Below are positions 1 to 10,706 of a DNA stretch of 64,000 nt, piece after piece (position 1 is the first letter of the stretch; the number at the start of each line of letters is the position of its first letter). The position numbers and the translations under genes were made by a program. A model generated the notes under the pieces. The model was not told the DNA's origin. It did not search any database and worked only from the letters and a program-made list of their open reading frames with translations. This stretch comes from Henckelia pumila (taxonomy: Eukaryota > Streptophyta > Magnoliopsida > Lamiales > Gesneriaceae), in contig NC_133120.1 of assembly GCF_033568475.1 (NCBI RefSeq), positions 83,656,151-83,720,150 on the forward strand. Reading direction: 5' to 3'.

Positions 1-1801
1 ATAGATCGTATATTTTGGTAATAATAACATATAAAAATTTAAAATTTGAACCTAAACTTGGGTGTAAAAATTATAAAAAGTAAAAAAAAAATTTATTTTT
101 TTAAGTCCAATTTAATAAACTAGGGCCATAATAATAAGTAAAATTTAGGACTAAAAATTTATAAATATATATACATATAGGTATATATATGTTGGGCCCA
201 GTGTGGGCAAAAACTCACACTGGACATGAGCTAGCTCCACCCATGGTTGCACCATTACCACCAGTTATAAATTTTGGTAAAGATGTAAGCGCTCAGTCTT
301 AAAATTGATATCAGAGACAAGGTCATGAGTTCGATTTTTATTGATTGCAAAGAGTGCAATTGTTGGGAGTTGGAAGGAAGATTGTTGGATACAATAATTG
401 TTTTTGTTGGGTAGAACGATCGAACTATAGCGTTTAAACATTTGAACTGCATAATTTTTAGTAAAATGACAAACACTCGATCCTACATCATTGTACTTAA
501 AACTTGTTTACAATATATTTGTGAAATAAAGAGTACTACAACATATGTTGCATATGTATATATGGCCAGTGAATGTCACTATTGAAGCATTTGTGGCTGA
601 TTGAGAACTGAGCGTATGTCAACAATCAACTATAATAATAATAAAGACTATAATAATAATAAATAAATAATAAAGACTTAAATGTGTCGAAAATATCTTT
701 TGGTCCCCTGATGGAAATCAAAATTTTTAACAGTAGTATCACTCAAAACATTTATTAAAAAGAAAAAATAATATCGGTTGTCTTCCTTTCTTGAGTATTA
801 CTCGAGAATTTTTATGATCTAAAATGAAGTCTAAATAATTTTTAAATTAAATCCCGCTGATTAAATAATGGGGTTGACTCTGATGTCATCGTGCAAAACA
901 CACAGAGACATTTAAAAAAAAAAAAATTGGATTAGACAAATTAAGTCATTTAATGTTCGTTGTCTTCTTTTAGCTCTTCGTATAAATCTACTTATAATTA
1001 ATTGATGTGGTGTTTACTGAAAAATTAATATATTTCACTTGAACTGATAGTTATTCACCTGTGAATACATCTACAAGTATGAATAACATAAATTTGACCA
1101 CCATTAACACAGGATCGTGAAGAATTGTTGGTAGAGATTATTGATGGTGATGAGTCGGTCTAAATCTGGTCCCGTATTAAACTGTCTCGGTGGAACAGGT
1201 TTAGACTCGATCAAAAGAGTCTGCAAGCGAGTTCGGATAGTCCCGATTTGACTAAACTCATTCCAGATCTGCCCCTTCGATTTATTCAATTGGCCTCGCA
1301 TCTTCAAGCACAAGTCGAGCATGTCTTCTTCATAAGCTGTGTTTCAGCAGATATGCAGAAGGGGTATTCTTCCAAAGATTTTTTATAGCAGCACAACTGA
1401 ATAACGAGGGACAAGTTGAATCATAAAGAAAGATACATAGACATCGTTCTGTTCAGCATATTACTAATATATGTCATCACATCTCATCTCACGTTTTTCT
1501 CATCATATTATTTTTCCATATATTAACTATTTATTTTATATCAATCAAATCATTAATTATTTATCTCACATCAATCAAATCATTGGATTCAAATTACTAT
1601 ATTACCTTTTATAAATAATATTAGTTTTATTTTATTTATTATTAAAAGAAAAAAATAGTCATTTAACATTTTTATATAATTTAATCAATCAAATCAAATA
1701 GACCATAATCTGTTAATCAAATCCAATACTATTTTAACTATCATTTTTTATTTATTTTTATTACATTATATTACTTATTTATATATTACTTATAACATAT
1801 A
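1..1801. other. AT-rich intergenic DNA, no gene seen
   Basis: No reading frame here resembles a known protein. The DNA is AT-rich with short simple-sequence stretches (for example ATAATA repeats near 635-665). A short hairpin of CCAGTGTG with CACACTGG lies near 198-225. A region near 290-345 carries ATATCAGAGA and GAGTTCGATTT motifs, which recall a degraded SINE or primer-binding region but are too weak to call. Confidence 0.5.
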
Positions 1802-1839
1802 TCAAATCAAACGGTGCCATAAAAAACAAAACAAATAAT

Positions 1840-2026
1840 ATTGACGGGGGACATGATGCCCAAACAAATTCTGATTAGTCGGGATACAATCACGAGTTGC
1901 ACTCCACCAAAATAGTCTCACTGTATGGAGTAGTGAGAGGCTCCGCAAGAATGACCACCAACGCTCATTGGGGAAGGCCACCTGGTTCGCGGGGGGAATC
2001 AAAGAGCCCCTTTTGTAATCGGCCAT
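1840..2026 (-). mobile_element. LINE remnant, zf-RVT zinc-finger region
   Basis: On the minus strand a 74-codon frame contains NERWWSFLRSLSLLHTVRLF followed by WWSATRDCIPTNQNLFGHHVP. This is the usual pattern of the zf-RVT domain (W-W-x-L-W-x(n)-P-K-x-F-W-W-x(4)-LPT-x-x-L-x-x-R-x-V) found after reverse transcriptase in plant L1-type LINEs. No reverse transcriptase, endonuclease or poly-A tail is visible next to it, so it is a short, old, isolated fragment. The identification rests on residue pattern only. Confidence 0.6.
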
Positions 2027-2085
2027 CGCGTACGGAGTACCGCTTGTTATTAATTGAATATAAGTTGATAAATTTTAATTTATGA

Positions 2086-3172
2086 TAATATTATTTTGTT
2101 CTAAATATTATTAATATAAAGTTTAAAAAATAAATTTAAAGATTTGGTAATTTTTAAGTTTTTTATATTAAAATTATACAAATTTTGACAGGTCCAACAT
2201 TTATAAACCGAACTAGTTCACGGGGCAAGGCGGGACGGTTTCAAAGAGAGTCGGGATAGGTTTCGAGTTTGGCCAACGCCGTTCCGTTAACGTCCCTAAT
2301 AGATAGGGTAATGGTGTTGTCATGTTCGCCGAAGAAAAATTGTTAAAATGTCGTTTTTCTCCTCATTTGGCCAAGTGATTTGCTATTATGGAATGCCTTA
2401 AACGTACTACCACATCGGGATGGTCTAGGATCATTATCGAAAATCAATATGTCAATAAAATTTTCCATATAGAGTAGACGGACTCACAAATTTGTCAATG
2501 AGACGAGTTTATCCAACTTATTTCTGGAATGAAAAAAAAAATAATTCTAACACAAAAAACAGTATTTTTCATAGATAAAATTGAATAAAAAATCCATATC
2601 ATAAACGATATTATAAGACTGTTTGTGTTCCGTGTAATATTCACACACATTGAGTCGGGGCCGTTAAAAGACCTTTATCGACATCTGAAAAACAAATCTC
2701 AAATTTTATATTATTTTTCCAACCTTTGTACCCTCAAATTTTAAAATAAATTTAGGTGAAATTCCTCTCACATCAGCTGAATTTGGGTTTTGGGAACCTG
2801 AATAGTGAATACGCATCCAACTGCTTTCTTATCAGTTAAAAAGACCGTTTCTTCTACACAATTTAGCCTCATGCACAACTACATAATCGATAATTAACAA
2901 TATAAAAAAAGTACTGAAAAATCAAGTAAATTTTTTTTAAAAAAAATTAAAAATAGTATACGATACCCTTTTTTTTCTTCAAATTATTACATGAGTAAAT
3001 AGAATCATGAACAATCCTCAATCAGAATGCTCCGTGATGTGTATAATTTATAAACTCGGACATCTAAATTTGCAAATTAACACTTAATTATGATAATTAA
3101 TTAATAAATAAAATATTACATTTTTACGTTAAATTTCAATTACCATACTTTGAGAGAGACACTGGAACTGGA
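2086..3172. other. Intergenic DNA downstream of the SMR gene, no gene seen
   Basis: AT-rich sequence without a convincing reading frame. The part nearest 3172 is likely the 3' UTR and terminator region of the minus-strand SMR gene. No transposon signature was recognised. Confidence 0.4.
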
Positions 3173-3625
3173 TCAATCTTCCTCATCTCTTCTAGCTTTC
3201 TTGGTTTTCTGTTCTTCTACACTATCTTCAACCACCGGCCGGAATATGGATTCCACCTCGTCCGCCGCCGCGTCGAGTTGGAGGTTCCGCCGAGCTCGCG
3301 ACGGGGACGCTTTTCTCTTAACTCCCGATTGCTGCGGCCTGGTTTTCCTAGGCGCCGGCGGGCACTGAGTCGCCGCCGGGATTTTGTGATCCGATGATGT
3401 CGGGGTTCTGAACCCATCATTCTCCTCCTCAAAATTCTCCGAAACATTCTTCACGGCTTCGTCTTCTTCATTAGACTCGATCGCTCCGAGGTTTTCCTCC
3501 GCCTGTTCTTGAGCTCCGGCGCCGGATTCCGAACCAATTTCCTCTGGGTTTTCCGGCTCGGTGATCCGTTCTTTCTGGTCTTCGTCTCCTTCGGTCGTGA
3601 ATTTCGGGCTGCGGCTTTCGGACAT
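3173..3625 (-). CDS. Cyclin-dependent kinase inhibitor, SIAMESE-RELATED (SMR) type
   Basis: Intronless 150-aa protein. SMR proteins are plant-specific nuclear inhibitors that bind CDK-cyclin complexes, stop mitosis and promote endoreduplication, often in response to stress. The family signature is clear: TPTSSDHKIP at about residues 74-83 followed by CPPAPRK at 88-94. The N-terminal half is very acidic (Glu-rich). The C-terminus has the EVESIF cyclin-binding-like segment and a basic KTKKARR stretch that may act as a nuclear signal. The frame is open 39 bases further upstream to an ATG at 3664. I prefer the ATG at 3625 because it has A at -3 (the upstream one has T) and the protein then begins MSESRSP in the family's acidic style. 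Which numbered SMR this is cannot be told from the sequence alone. Confidence 0.85.
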   Translation of the reverse strand: MSESRSPKFTTEGDEDQKERITEPENPEEIGSESGAGAQEQAEENLGAIESNEEDEAVKNVSENFEEENDGFRTPTSSDHKIPAATQCPPAPRKTRPQQSGVKRKASPSRARRNLQLDAAADEVESIFRPVVEDSVEEQKTKKARRDEED

Positions 3626-3884
3626 CCTCAGAAATGGAGAAAACCCAAGAATTTCCGAGCACATTTAAGGTGAAATATCTCGAAAAGTGCGAGAGGAAAT
3701 TGGTCGGGGAAGGCGATGTTGGAGATTTTACAGGGTGTTAAATAGATTCTGCTTGAGATTAAAAATCAAGAAACTGGAGGGATTAACGATTTTCCCCTGT
3801 TTCCTCCACAATTACGATCGAATTTAAAAGGGAGATTTTTTTACAGGAAAAAGAGAAGAAAATGTGTAAATGAAGGTGGAGGCT

Positions 3885-3908
3885 TTCGCCAACAGTACTT
3901 TTGGCGAA
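3885..3908. promoter_or_regulatory. Palindrome with E2F-like half sites upstream of SMR
   Basis: A 24-bp near-perfect inverted repeat reads TTCGCCA, then a centre around AGTACT, then TGGCGAA. The arms resemble the TTTSGCG core of E2F/DP sites, though neither is a full consensus. It lies about 260 bp upstream of the SMR start codon on the minus strand, in the likely promoter. A regulatory role is inference. Confidence 0.3.
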
Positions 3909-3909
3909 G

Positions 3910-6624
3910 GATCCAATGCGAACACTCACTCTCACATAATCTCTTACCTTTTTAATTTCAGAATCAATTTTGTCCTACTTTTTCAATCTTAATTTCTTTA
4001 TGAAATAAATATTTTATACATATTATTTAGATATGTGAAACTTATATATATTGCATTAATTTCTGTGTATCTGATGAGATCTATGCTATTACGTATGTTG
4101 TGGGAGTTGTATTCAATTCTATTATAATTTGTCCAATTTGTATAATTTAAATTTAAATAATACATTTAAGTGTTGTAAATTGTATTTTCAACAATACATA
4201 TAATTAGTGGTGATTGATTTGAGATTATCTTGATTGGTCAAACACTAAATTTTTATTAATAATGTGGAAAACTTTTAGAAAGAGATAGGAAAAAAAAAAG
4301 TCATTTATGTTATGCAATCTAGTGGAAAGAGTGCTAAAATGTTAAATCATATTTACTATAATAAAATCAGAGCATGTAACTTTCAGATTTCTTGTAATTT
4401 TTTGCATTTGCACACAAATCAAAAACAAGAACACGTGTGGCCCTTGGTGATGTTTTTACCTTTGATAACTTTACCTTTTTTTTTTCTTTTCATATAACAG
4501 AAAATGTTATACGAAAACTGTCGTTAGATCGTTTAACAGGTTGATCATGTGAGATGGAGTCATGACTCCACCAGAACACCTTAAAAATTCATATTTTGTT
4601 TTTAATATTAGAACCTTTTATCGAATCGTAAAGTAATGTATCTTTTAAAATTAAAAAATATTATTATTCTTAAAATAAAAAATAAATTTGGTGGATGGAG
4701 ATAGCTAACATGACCCAGTTGGGTCAGCCGTAGCCATAATGTTGTGTCTGTGGGCATTAGAACATGGTATAATCTTTGGTATCTTTGAATTACTGGTGGG
4801 ATTATTCTTAATCTTCAGACAATATGATTTAGAATTCTGCTTCTCATGAAATACGTTCAATGAATCTAATTTTTTTTGGGGGATGAAATCAAAATTTTCA
4901 GACAGTATGATTCCAAATTCATATTGTTTTGTAGATCTATCGCACACCTATTTTATATTTTATGTCATTTCGTTACCGTTTCGAAATAATTTTGGTACGT
5001 AAAACGTTTTTACCAACAATCTATCATATACCGACATCGCAACGATTATGATTAATATATTACTATAACATCGCGAAAAAACAAATTTATCATCTATAAA
5101 AGTCAGAATACAAATCCAAATTATACATAGAGTGGATGAATCATATGATAAACCTTTTATTCTAATGTTTGAAACCGTAAATTCGAATTACTCTATGCAG
5201 AATATACATACAAAAATTCTTTTATTCTACGTGTCGGTTTCTTTAATTTTTTAATTACACACCACTACGCCAGTAATTGTTAATATTATAATGAATAAAA
5301 GAAATAATTTATTGGATTAATCGCCGTCTAACTATATATTATAATAATTAACGTACAGGAATCTTAATTAAGCTATCTTCATCTAATTGTATGCTATGTT
5401 TGGCATTTTCTGGACATGGTTTTGGAGCCTTGTAAAGAAAATATATTGATTTGTCTAAAACGCCAATAAATTGGTCGGCTTTCCAGTGGCAAATACTCGT
5501 TCGAGTTCGAATCGAAATCCAACATGGTTGAAACATTTGTTCAAATATTAAAAATTATCTTTTCTTTTAGGAAAAAATTAAACATTAAAGTTGTAGAACC
5601 GAACGTTTGTCGATTTACTAAAAAGTAATATACCTGGTGGTAATGTTATATGCAACTCAAATATTTTAAACCGTACAACAGTTCAAACGTCATGGTTCGA
5701 TGTTTCTACCAGTAAGAACCATTATTACACCAAAAAAAATATCAAAGTTATTTTAGGTAAGATGAAGTTTAGGTAATATTATTAGTCAATTAAGATATGT
5801 TTAATAGAATGTAAATGTTTTTTTTAATCTAATAGAATATAAATGTTAGATTAAAAAAATAAAATATAAATGTTTTATTTTATTTAAAATGAAGAACTTT
5901 AATTGGTCAAATGGTAGGGTTTCGAAGGCTAGATTTGATAGTAGGGGCCAATGCTACTTATTTATTATACAGGTTGAGATTTTTTATTTTTAATTTTTTA
6001 TACATCAATAACTATAATTGATAATTATTTAAACCTACAGATGACTGAAACTTTGTCCCTGCAGGACTTAATATGTTTGGGTTTGACTTCATTAAAATAA
6101 AATTATAATGTCATTTTGGTTTAGATGATTTTAAATAAAAGTTGAAAAAATTATATATATATATATTATTTATCATGTTTACCCTGCAAAATTCCGACGT
6201 CACTCTTAATCATAAGAAAAATAAGGTAATATTTTGAAAATCTTGAATTTTATTTACATCATCGTGATAAGGACATGGATTGTTTGGTTTTAGGACGGAC
6301 CAAATATTATTCAATGTTTTGGATTTGTGTTATTCGGGGATGGATTGTGAAAATCATGTACTTGGAAAAAATTGGCATAGTCGAATGCTTGTAATTTTAC
6401 CTAAAATTATAATTGGTGATAAATAATTATGTGACTCAAATTTTTTAAAGTAAGACATATAAATGAAAAATAATTTGTTTGGCATAAAAAGTAACTCGAG
6501 TCTAATGAAAAATCCTTTTCACGAAATTAATTTGTAGGACGATTCACAAATTTTTTATAAAATTTTTAATCTATATAACAACTCAAGTGTCTTGCTAAAA
6601 AAAAAATAAAAACAACCCAGGCGT
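3910..6624. other. AT-rich intergenic DNA, no gene seen
   Basis: About 2.7 kb with no reading frame that looks like a protein. The short frames around 4.3-5.5 kb have no recognisable domain and unremarkable composition. No paired terminal repeats were seen. Confidence 0.4.
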
Positions 6625-6697
<73 letters not shown>

Positions 6698-6715
6698 TTA
6701 TTTATTTATTTATTA
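6625..6715. repeat. Compound microsatellite (CA)n(TA)n(TTTA)n
   Basis: A run of CA dinucleotides (about 6625-6648) passes directly into a TA run (to about 6690) and then TTTA units. It is a compound simple repeat in non-coding DNA, likely polymorphic in length. Confidence 0.95.
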
Positions 6716-7650
6716 GGAGGGTAATTATTGCATCAAACAAAAATTTATACACTTTAAATCACACTAATCGATATTTTTAGTAGCTAACTAATAATAAAAT
6801 TTGTATTCAAAAAATTACACCTAAATCAATTAGTAAATAAATCTAATGAATGCATAAATTGATCAAAATATTCCTTCGTAAGATCGAGGTAGCTAGCAAA
6901 AAAAAAAAAATTCCTACTGGTACAATTTGGTCCAAACCAGAAATGGTTGCGGCTGTCACCTTCAATGCTAATTAAGACAAATAAATTATCTCTTCAATTA
7001 ACAATTAAAAAGACATTAATAAAGCTACGACCCTCAATATCGATCCAACCGCCACATTCATTCATTATTAATTTATGAAATATGTTTTATTTATGTATAT
7101 TTTTTATATTTCCTAAATTCATTCACCATTCATATATTTCAGACACACATTTGATAAACTATTAGATTCAACGCAATAGACAAATCATATATGAGAAGCA
7201 AACTATTCCCAACTAGCCTGTAACATATTCGATCAAGAAAATGTTGATGGAAATATCGATCTCGTAATCATTTGTTCTCGTGTTCTCAAAGTTTTTCCAA
7301 CAGGAGGGGGGAGAAAGGCAATTGGAGATTGATTGAGAATAATTTTAACTGGTCGACGTAATAAAATTATTTAATAAAATGTAAAATAAAAATATTAATT
7401 GAAGTTAATCACGATTCACATGAAAGTTTGATCCAGTTAAATAAATCATATGTACAAATAACGCATGTTCTTAATTGTACTTAACAAGTCAAGTCTAGAT
7501 ATACGAATGTAAATATTTTCAAGTTCGAATTTATTTAATAAATTCATTGTATTTAAATAATAATAGATTTAAAAAATTTATTTAATAATAACTGTTCTAT
7601 TAAAAATTTAGCTTGGAAACGCACAAGAAGATGATGTCCATGATAAAAGA
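6716..7650. other. AT-rich intergenic DNA, no gene seen
   Basis: No coding pattern, terminal repeat or RNA gene was recognised in this stretch between the compound microsatellite and the foldback cluster. Confidence 0.4.
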
Positions 7651-7656
7651 AATTGA

Positions 7657-7809
7657 CATATATATATATATATAGAGTTCTTTTATGGTGCCCAACTCCA
7701 TGCCCACCATGTACAATATGTGAGTTGACCAACACAGTTGATGAGTTGACTTATCACATATTGTACATGGTGGGCATGGAGTTGGGCATAGGAGTTAGGC
7801 ACCATAAAA

Positions 7810-7867
<58 letters not shown>

Positions 7868-8003
7868 TTTGATCACATGGACAACCACCATGGGCAACTA
7901 CGTGAGCAACAGCTGATGTGGCACCTTGGACATCCAATGAGTGATTGCCACGTAAGTTGTTGCTCACGTAATTGCTCATTGTGGTTGTCCATGTGATCAA
8001 AAC

Positions 8004-8048
<45 letters not shown>

Positions 8049-8168
8049 TACATTATATGCCCACTTCATGTCCATCATGTACAATAGATGAGTTGACCGG
8101 TACAATAGATGAGTTAACTTGTACATGGTGGGCATGAAGTAAGCATATAGTGTTGGGCACCATAATAA

Positions 8169-8217
<49 letters not shown>
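7657..8217. repeat. Three foldback (MITE-like) elements separated by (TA)n tracts
   Basis: Four TA runs (about 7657-7674, 7812-7862, 8005-8050 and 8171-8216) separate three inverted-repeat units. Unit 1 (about 7677-7810) has arms of about 50 bp beginning TTTTATGGTGCCCAACTCC. Unit 2 (about 7866-8003) has arms of about 44 bp beginning TTTTGATCACATGGACAACC, ending with its reverse complement. Unit 3 (about 8048-8170) shares the GCCCA(C/A)CATGTACAAT core and GATGAGTTGAC with unit 1 and belongs to the same family. The arrangement resembles elements that insert into TA microsatellites, such as rice Micron, or TA-targeting mariner MITEs. Frames across the block are only Ile-Tyr repeats and are not genes. 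Confidence 0.8.
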
Positions 8218-8218
<1 letters not shown>

Positions 8219-8221
8219 AAA

Positions 8222-8907
8222 CTGACCTATATTTTTAAGAGTGATAAAATTGGATGAAGATTTATATAATTTCCTAGAACATGGATTATTTGTGGACCAG
8301 CCCAAATTTCTTCACATTCTTTATTTGGAATACTAGACACGGGCCTTGGAACGGACAGAACCAGATGGGCCTCCGCTGGGATTAAAATTTTGTGGTATCT
8401 TATCGGCGAAACAAGGTATTTCCAAACATGTTTAATTTTCCATTGACCAAATGAGGATGCTTATTACATCAATATTTCAAATATCTCTACTTGTTATATT
8501 TTGAATATCGTTATTTATTAAAGTATCAAGTCTTGTAGCAAGTCTTCGTACTCTTTTCGTGAGAACTAGCATCCATTATCATTCGATGCGTACAGATATT
8601 AGGTAAATCCCGGACTAACGCAGTAACTTTTAAAGACACCCCCTTGGGGCAGCAAGTCTTCATACTCGAACTTTTTTTTTTTTAGAATCTTCATATTTGA
8701 ACTTATTATTGTTGGTTCATGATATATATTTTTATTAGATGCCACATGCATAATTACATCTCAAACAAACATAATTCCAAAATTGACGGAAACACTTAAT
8801 ACGTCAACTGATATACGATCATAATCTTGATTGTCTTAACATTTTCAAAATCATACCGAAAATCATGATAAAACACAGAACAATAATTGGACAAAAAAAA
8901 TCAAGTC
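8222..8907. other. Intergenic DNA, no gene seen
   Basis: Short AT-rich sequence with a poly-T run near 8670-8681. No coding region or element termini recognised. Confidence 0.4.
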
Positions 8908-8917
8908 TCGTCTAACC

Positions 8918-9160
8918 GCCAATGAGCCCTTAGCCCAATGGCTAAATGTGAGGATTTGAGACCAATTGGTCTCAGGTTCGATTCTCGCTTATAATTGCGG
9001 GTAGTTTTTCTAATTTATTTAGGTTGATTTAAGTAGTTTCTTTACCCGAGATAAGCAAGTCTCAGGTCAATGCTCAAGTTCCGTCGGTTGTGTGGATAGT
9101 TTCATTACATTGTTGTAATTGATTACTTGTAATCTTGTACTTGAACTCTAAAAAAAAGTA
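8918..9160 (+). mobile_element. tRNA-derived SINE with target-site duplication
   Basis: The 5' part is tRNA-like: an A-box-like TAGCCCAATGGCTAA (8931-8945) and a B box GGTTCGATTC (8975-8984), about 35 bp apart, which is RNA polymerase III internal promoter spacing. It is followed by an unrelated body of about 170 bp and a short A-tail (9150-9157). Flanking it are direct repeats TCGTCTAACC (8908-8917) and TCGTCTAGCC (9161-9170), matching at 9 of 10 positions, as expected of LINE-assisted insertion. It is not a tRNA gene because no cloverleaf closes. The family name is not known to me. Confidence 0.75.
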
Positions 9161-9530
9161 TCGTCTAGCCATTGTCATTTCTTTATAGACCGTCCAACCT
9201 AAACTTGTTCCGTGGGAATGAGGTGCATAGGATACAATTAAGAAGGTAACCGAACAAACTGTTATATAATGTAAGAGTATAAAAACCTATAAGAAGTGAA
9301 TGAACAAGTACGGGTGGTCAGGGATCACATATGGGAATTTCATGCTCAGTAAAGTATGCACGAATGAGACGCTTGACTGTTATAATTGTCCCACATTGAA
9401 TAATAAAACTAATAAAGAATGAATTATAAACTCTTGAGATAACCCTACCCAATAGACAAACTTTTTGTGATGAACACCTCATGAGTTTATAACCTAACAT
9501 TGACTCTTGTCCTTCAATCCACCAACACAG

Positions 9531-9825
9531 AGAATCTAGATGTGACTTTTACGTGTTCGAGATGATACCATTTTATCAGACCTACCTTGGGCCCAGGCCC
9601 ATTCTTGTGCAACTAGATAATAAACTCTTATAGGAACCACTTCAAGATGTGGATTTGGATCTAGTGCAGAGGATCCAGATGTGACTTCTACGTGTTCGAG
9701 ATGATATCATTTTGTCAGATCTACCTTGGGCCCAGGCCCATTCTTGTGCAACCATTTTGTTAGACCTACCTCGGGCCCAGGTCCAGTCTTGTGCAACTAG
9801 ATAATAAACTCTTAGAGGAATCACT
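9531..9825. repeat. Tandem duplication with inner reduplication
   Basis: About 110 bp beginning AGAATCTAGATGTGACTT (9531-9641) recurs at 9668-9825 with about 90 percent identity. In the second copy a 45-bp inner part containing TTGGGCCCAGGCCCATTCTT is itself repeated. On the minus strand each copy carries TGGTATCATCTCGAAC or a close variant, whose first bases match an initiator-tRNA primer-binding site. With the CCCACATTG motif near 9390 this suggests a decayed short LTR element, but no paired LTRs were found. Confidence 0.6.
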
Positions 9826-10706
9826 ACGTAATCGTCCTCGCTTTACAAAAAAAAAATTAACCCAAGTTGATATAAAAATCAATTAAATATTGTTATAAAC
9901 CATTTTATTTTTTTATATGTGACGAGTATTACAACGATGTCACTAGCTAATCATATACTATCATCCTTCATATACTATCGATACCAAATATTACCAATAC
10001 TTTCAGATATCGCCTTCATCCGTCAAAAGCCCTTTTGGAATGCTCGCTATGACGGTCGGTTCTCGAGTTGTCAGCTACTTAGGAAGCACTTCACAACTCG
10101 TTTGACTTATAATAATGACAATGCGTTTGGATTAAAAAGCTAAATAATTTATTGTTTTATATGTGTTTGTAGTGCTTTTAAAAGTTCATATTCATAGTTT
10201 TTCAAGTGTTTTAACCACTAAAAAAAAATTAGAAAATATTTTTTAAAGCAAAATGTTATTTTTTTAAAAATCTAAACAGGTTCTCTTAAAAATGCCTAAC
10301 ATCGAGTCAAAAGCTTTCGAATTCGTGCCATAAAATGAATTTCAGATGATTTAATTACATGCCAAGTTCACAAGTTCCAAATTATATGCAAGACAAGTGT
10401 TTTGTTTTGAGTTCATGCATATTCTGGCAGGGAGATTTTTTTTTTTTTTTTGACGGAATCTGGCAGGGAGATTCGAAGTTCGGAATTGCTACGCAATGAT
10501 AACGTGTGCCAAAAAAAACTTAACATATATATATTTTTTTGAAGAGAAAAAAACTTGACGTTTGAAAGCTTAATATTCGCACGTGGTATCTTTTAGTTTA
10601 GATGTTCAGAGGAATCAAATCCCGAATCGTCTGAAAAAAAAGAAGAAAAGAATCCCCGATCTGTAAACAAACCGAAAGTAGACCAACAAATCAACTGCTC
10701 GATTCG
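9826..10706. other. Upstream region of the pectin acetylesterase gene
   Basis: AT-rich DNA with poly-A and poly-T runs and no convincing reading frame. The last 100-150 bp should include the 5' UTR of the gene that starts at 10707. No clear TATA box was assigned. Confidence 0.35.

Noticed and set aside
198-225. Short hairpin CCAGTGTG...CACACTGG
   Set aside because: An 8-bp stem alone is expected by chance and nothing nearby gives it a role.
1897-2085. Plus-strand frame over the LINE remnant
   Set aside because: It is antisense to the recognisable zf-RVT sequence and has no domain.
4705-4947. 80-codon minus-strand frame
   Set aside because: No recognisable domain or neighbouring exons; likely chance.
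7553-8135. Open frames of 60-150 codons over the TA tracts
   Set aside because: They are Ile-Tyr repeats from (TA)n plus MITE arms; no protein-like content.
8931-8990. Possible tRNA gene (A and B boxes)
   Set aside because: No acceptor or anticodon stem closes, and the A-tail plus target duplication mark it as a SINE.
10100-10300. Possible MITE starting GCGTTTGGATTAAAAAGC
   Set aside because: The right side (TCTAAACAGG) matches poorly and no target duplication is visible.
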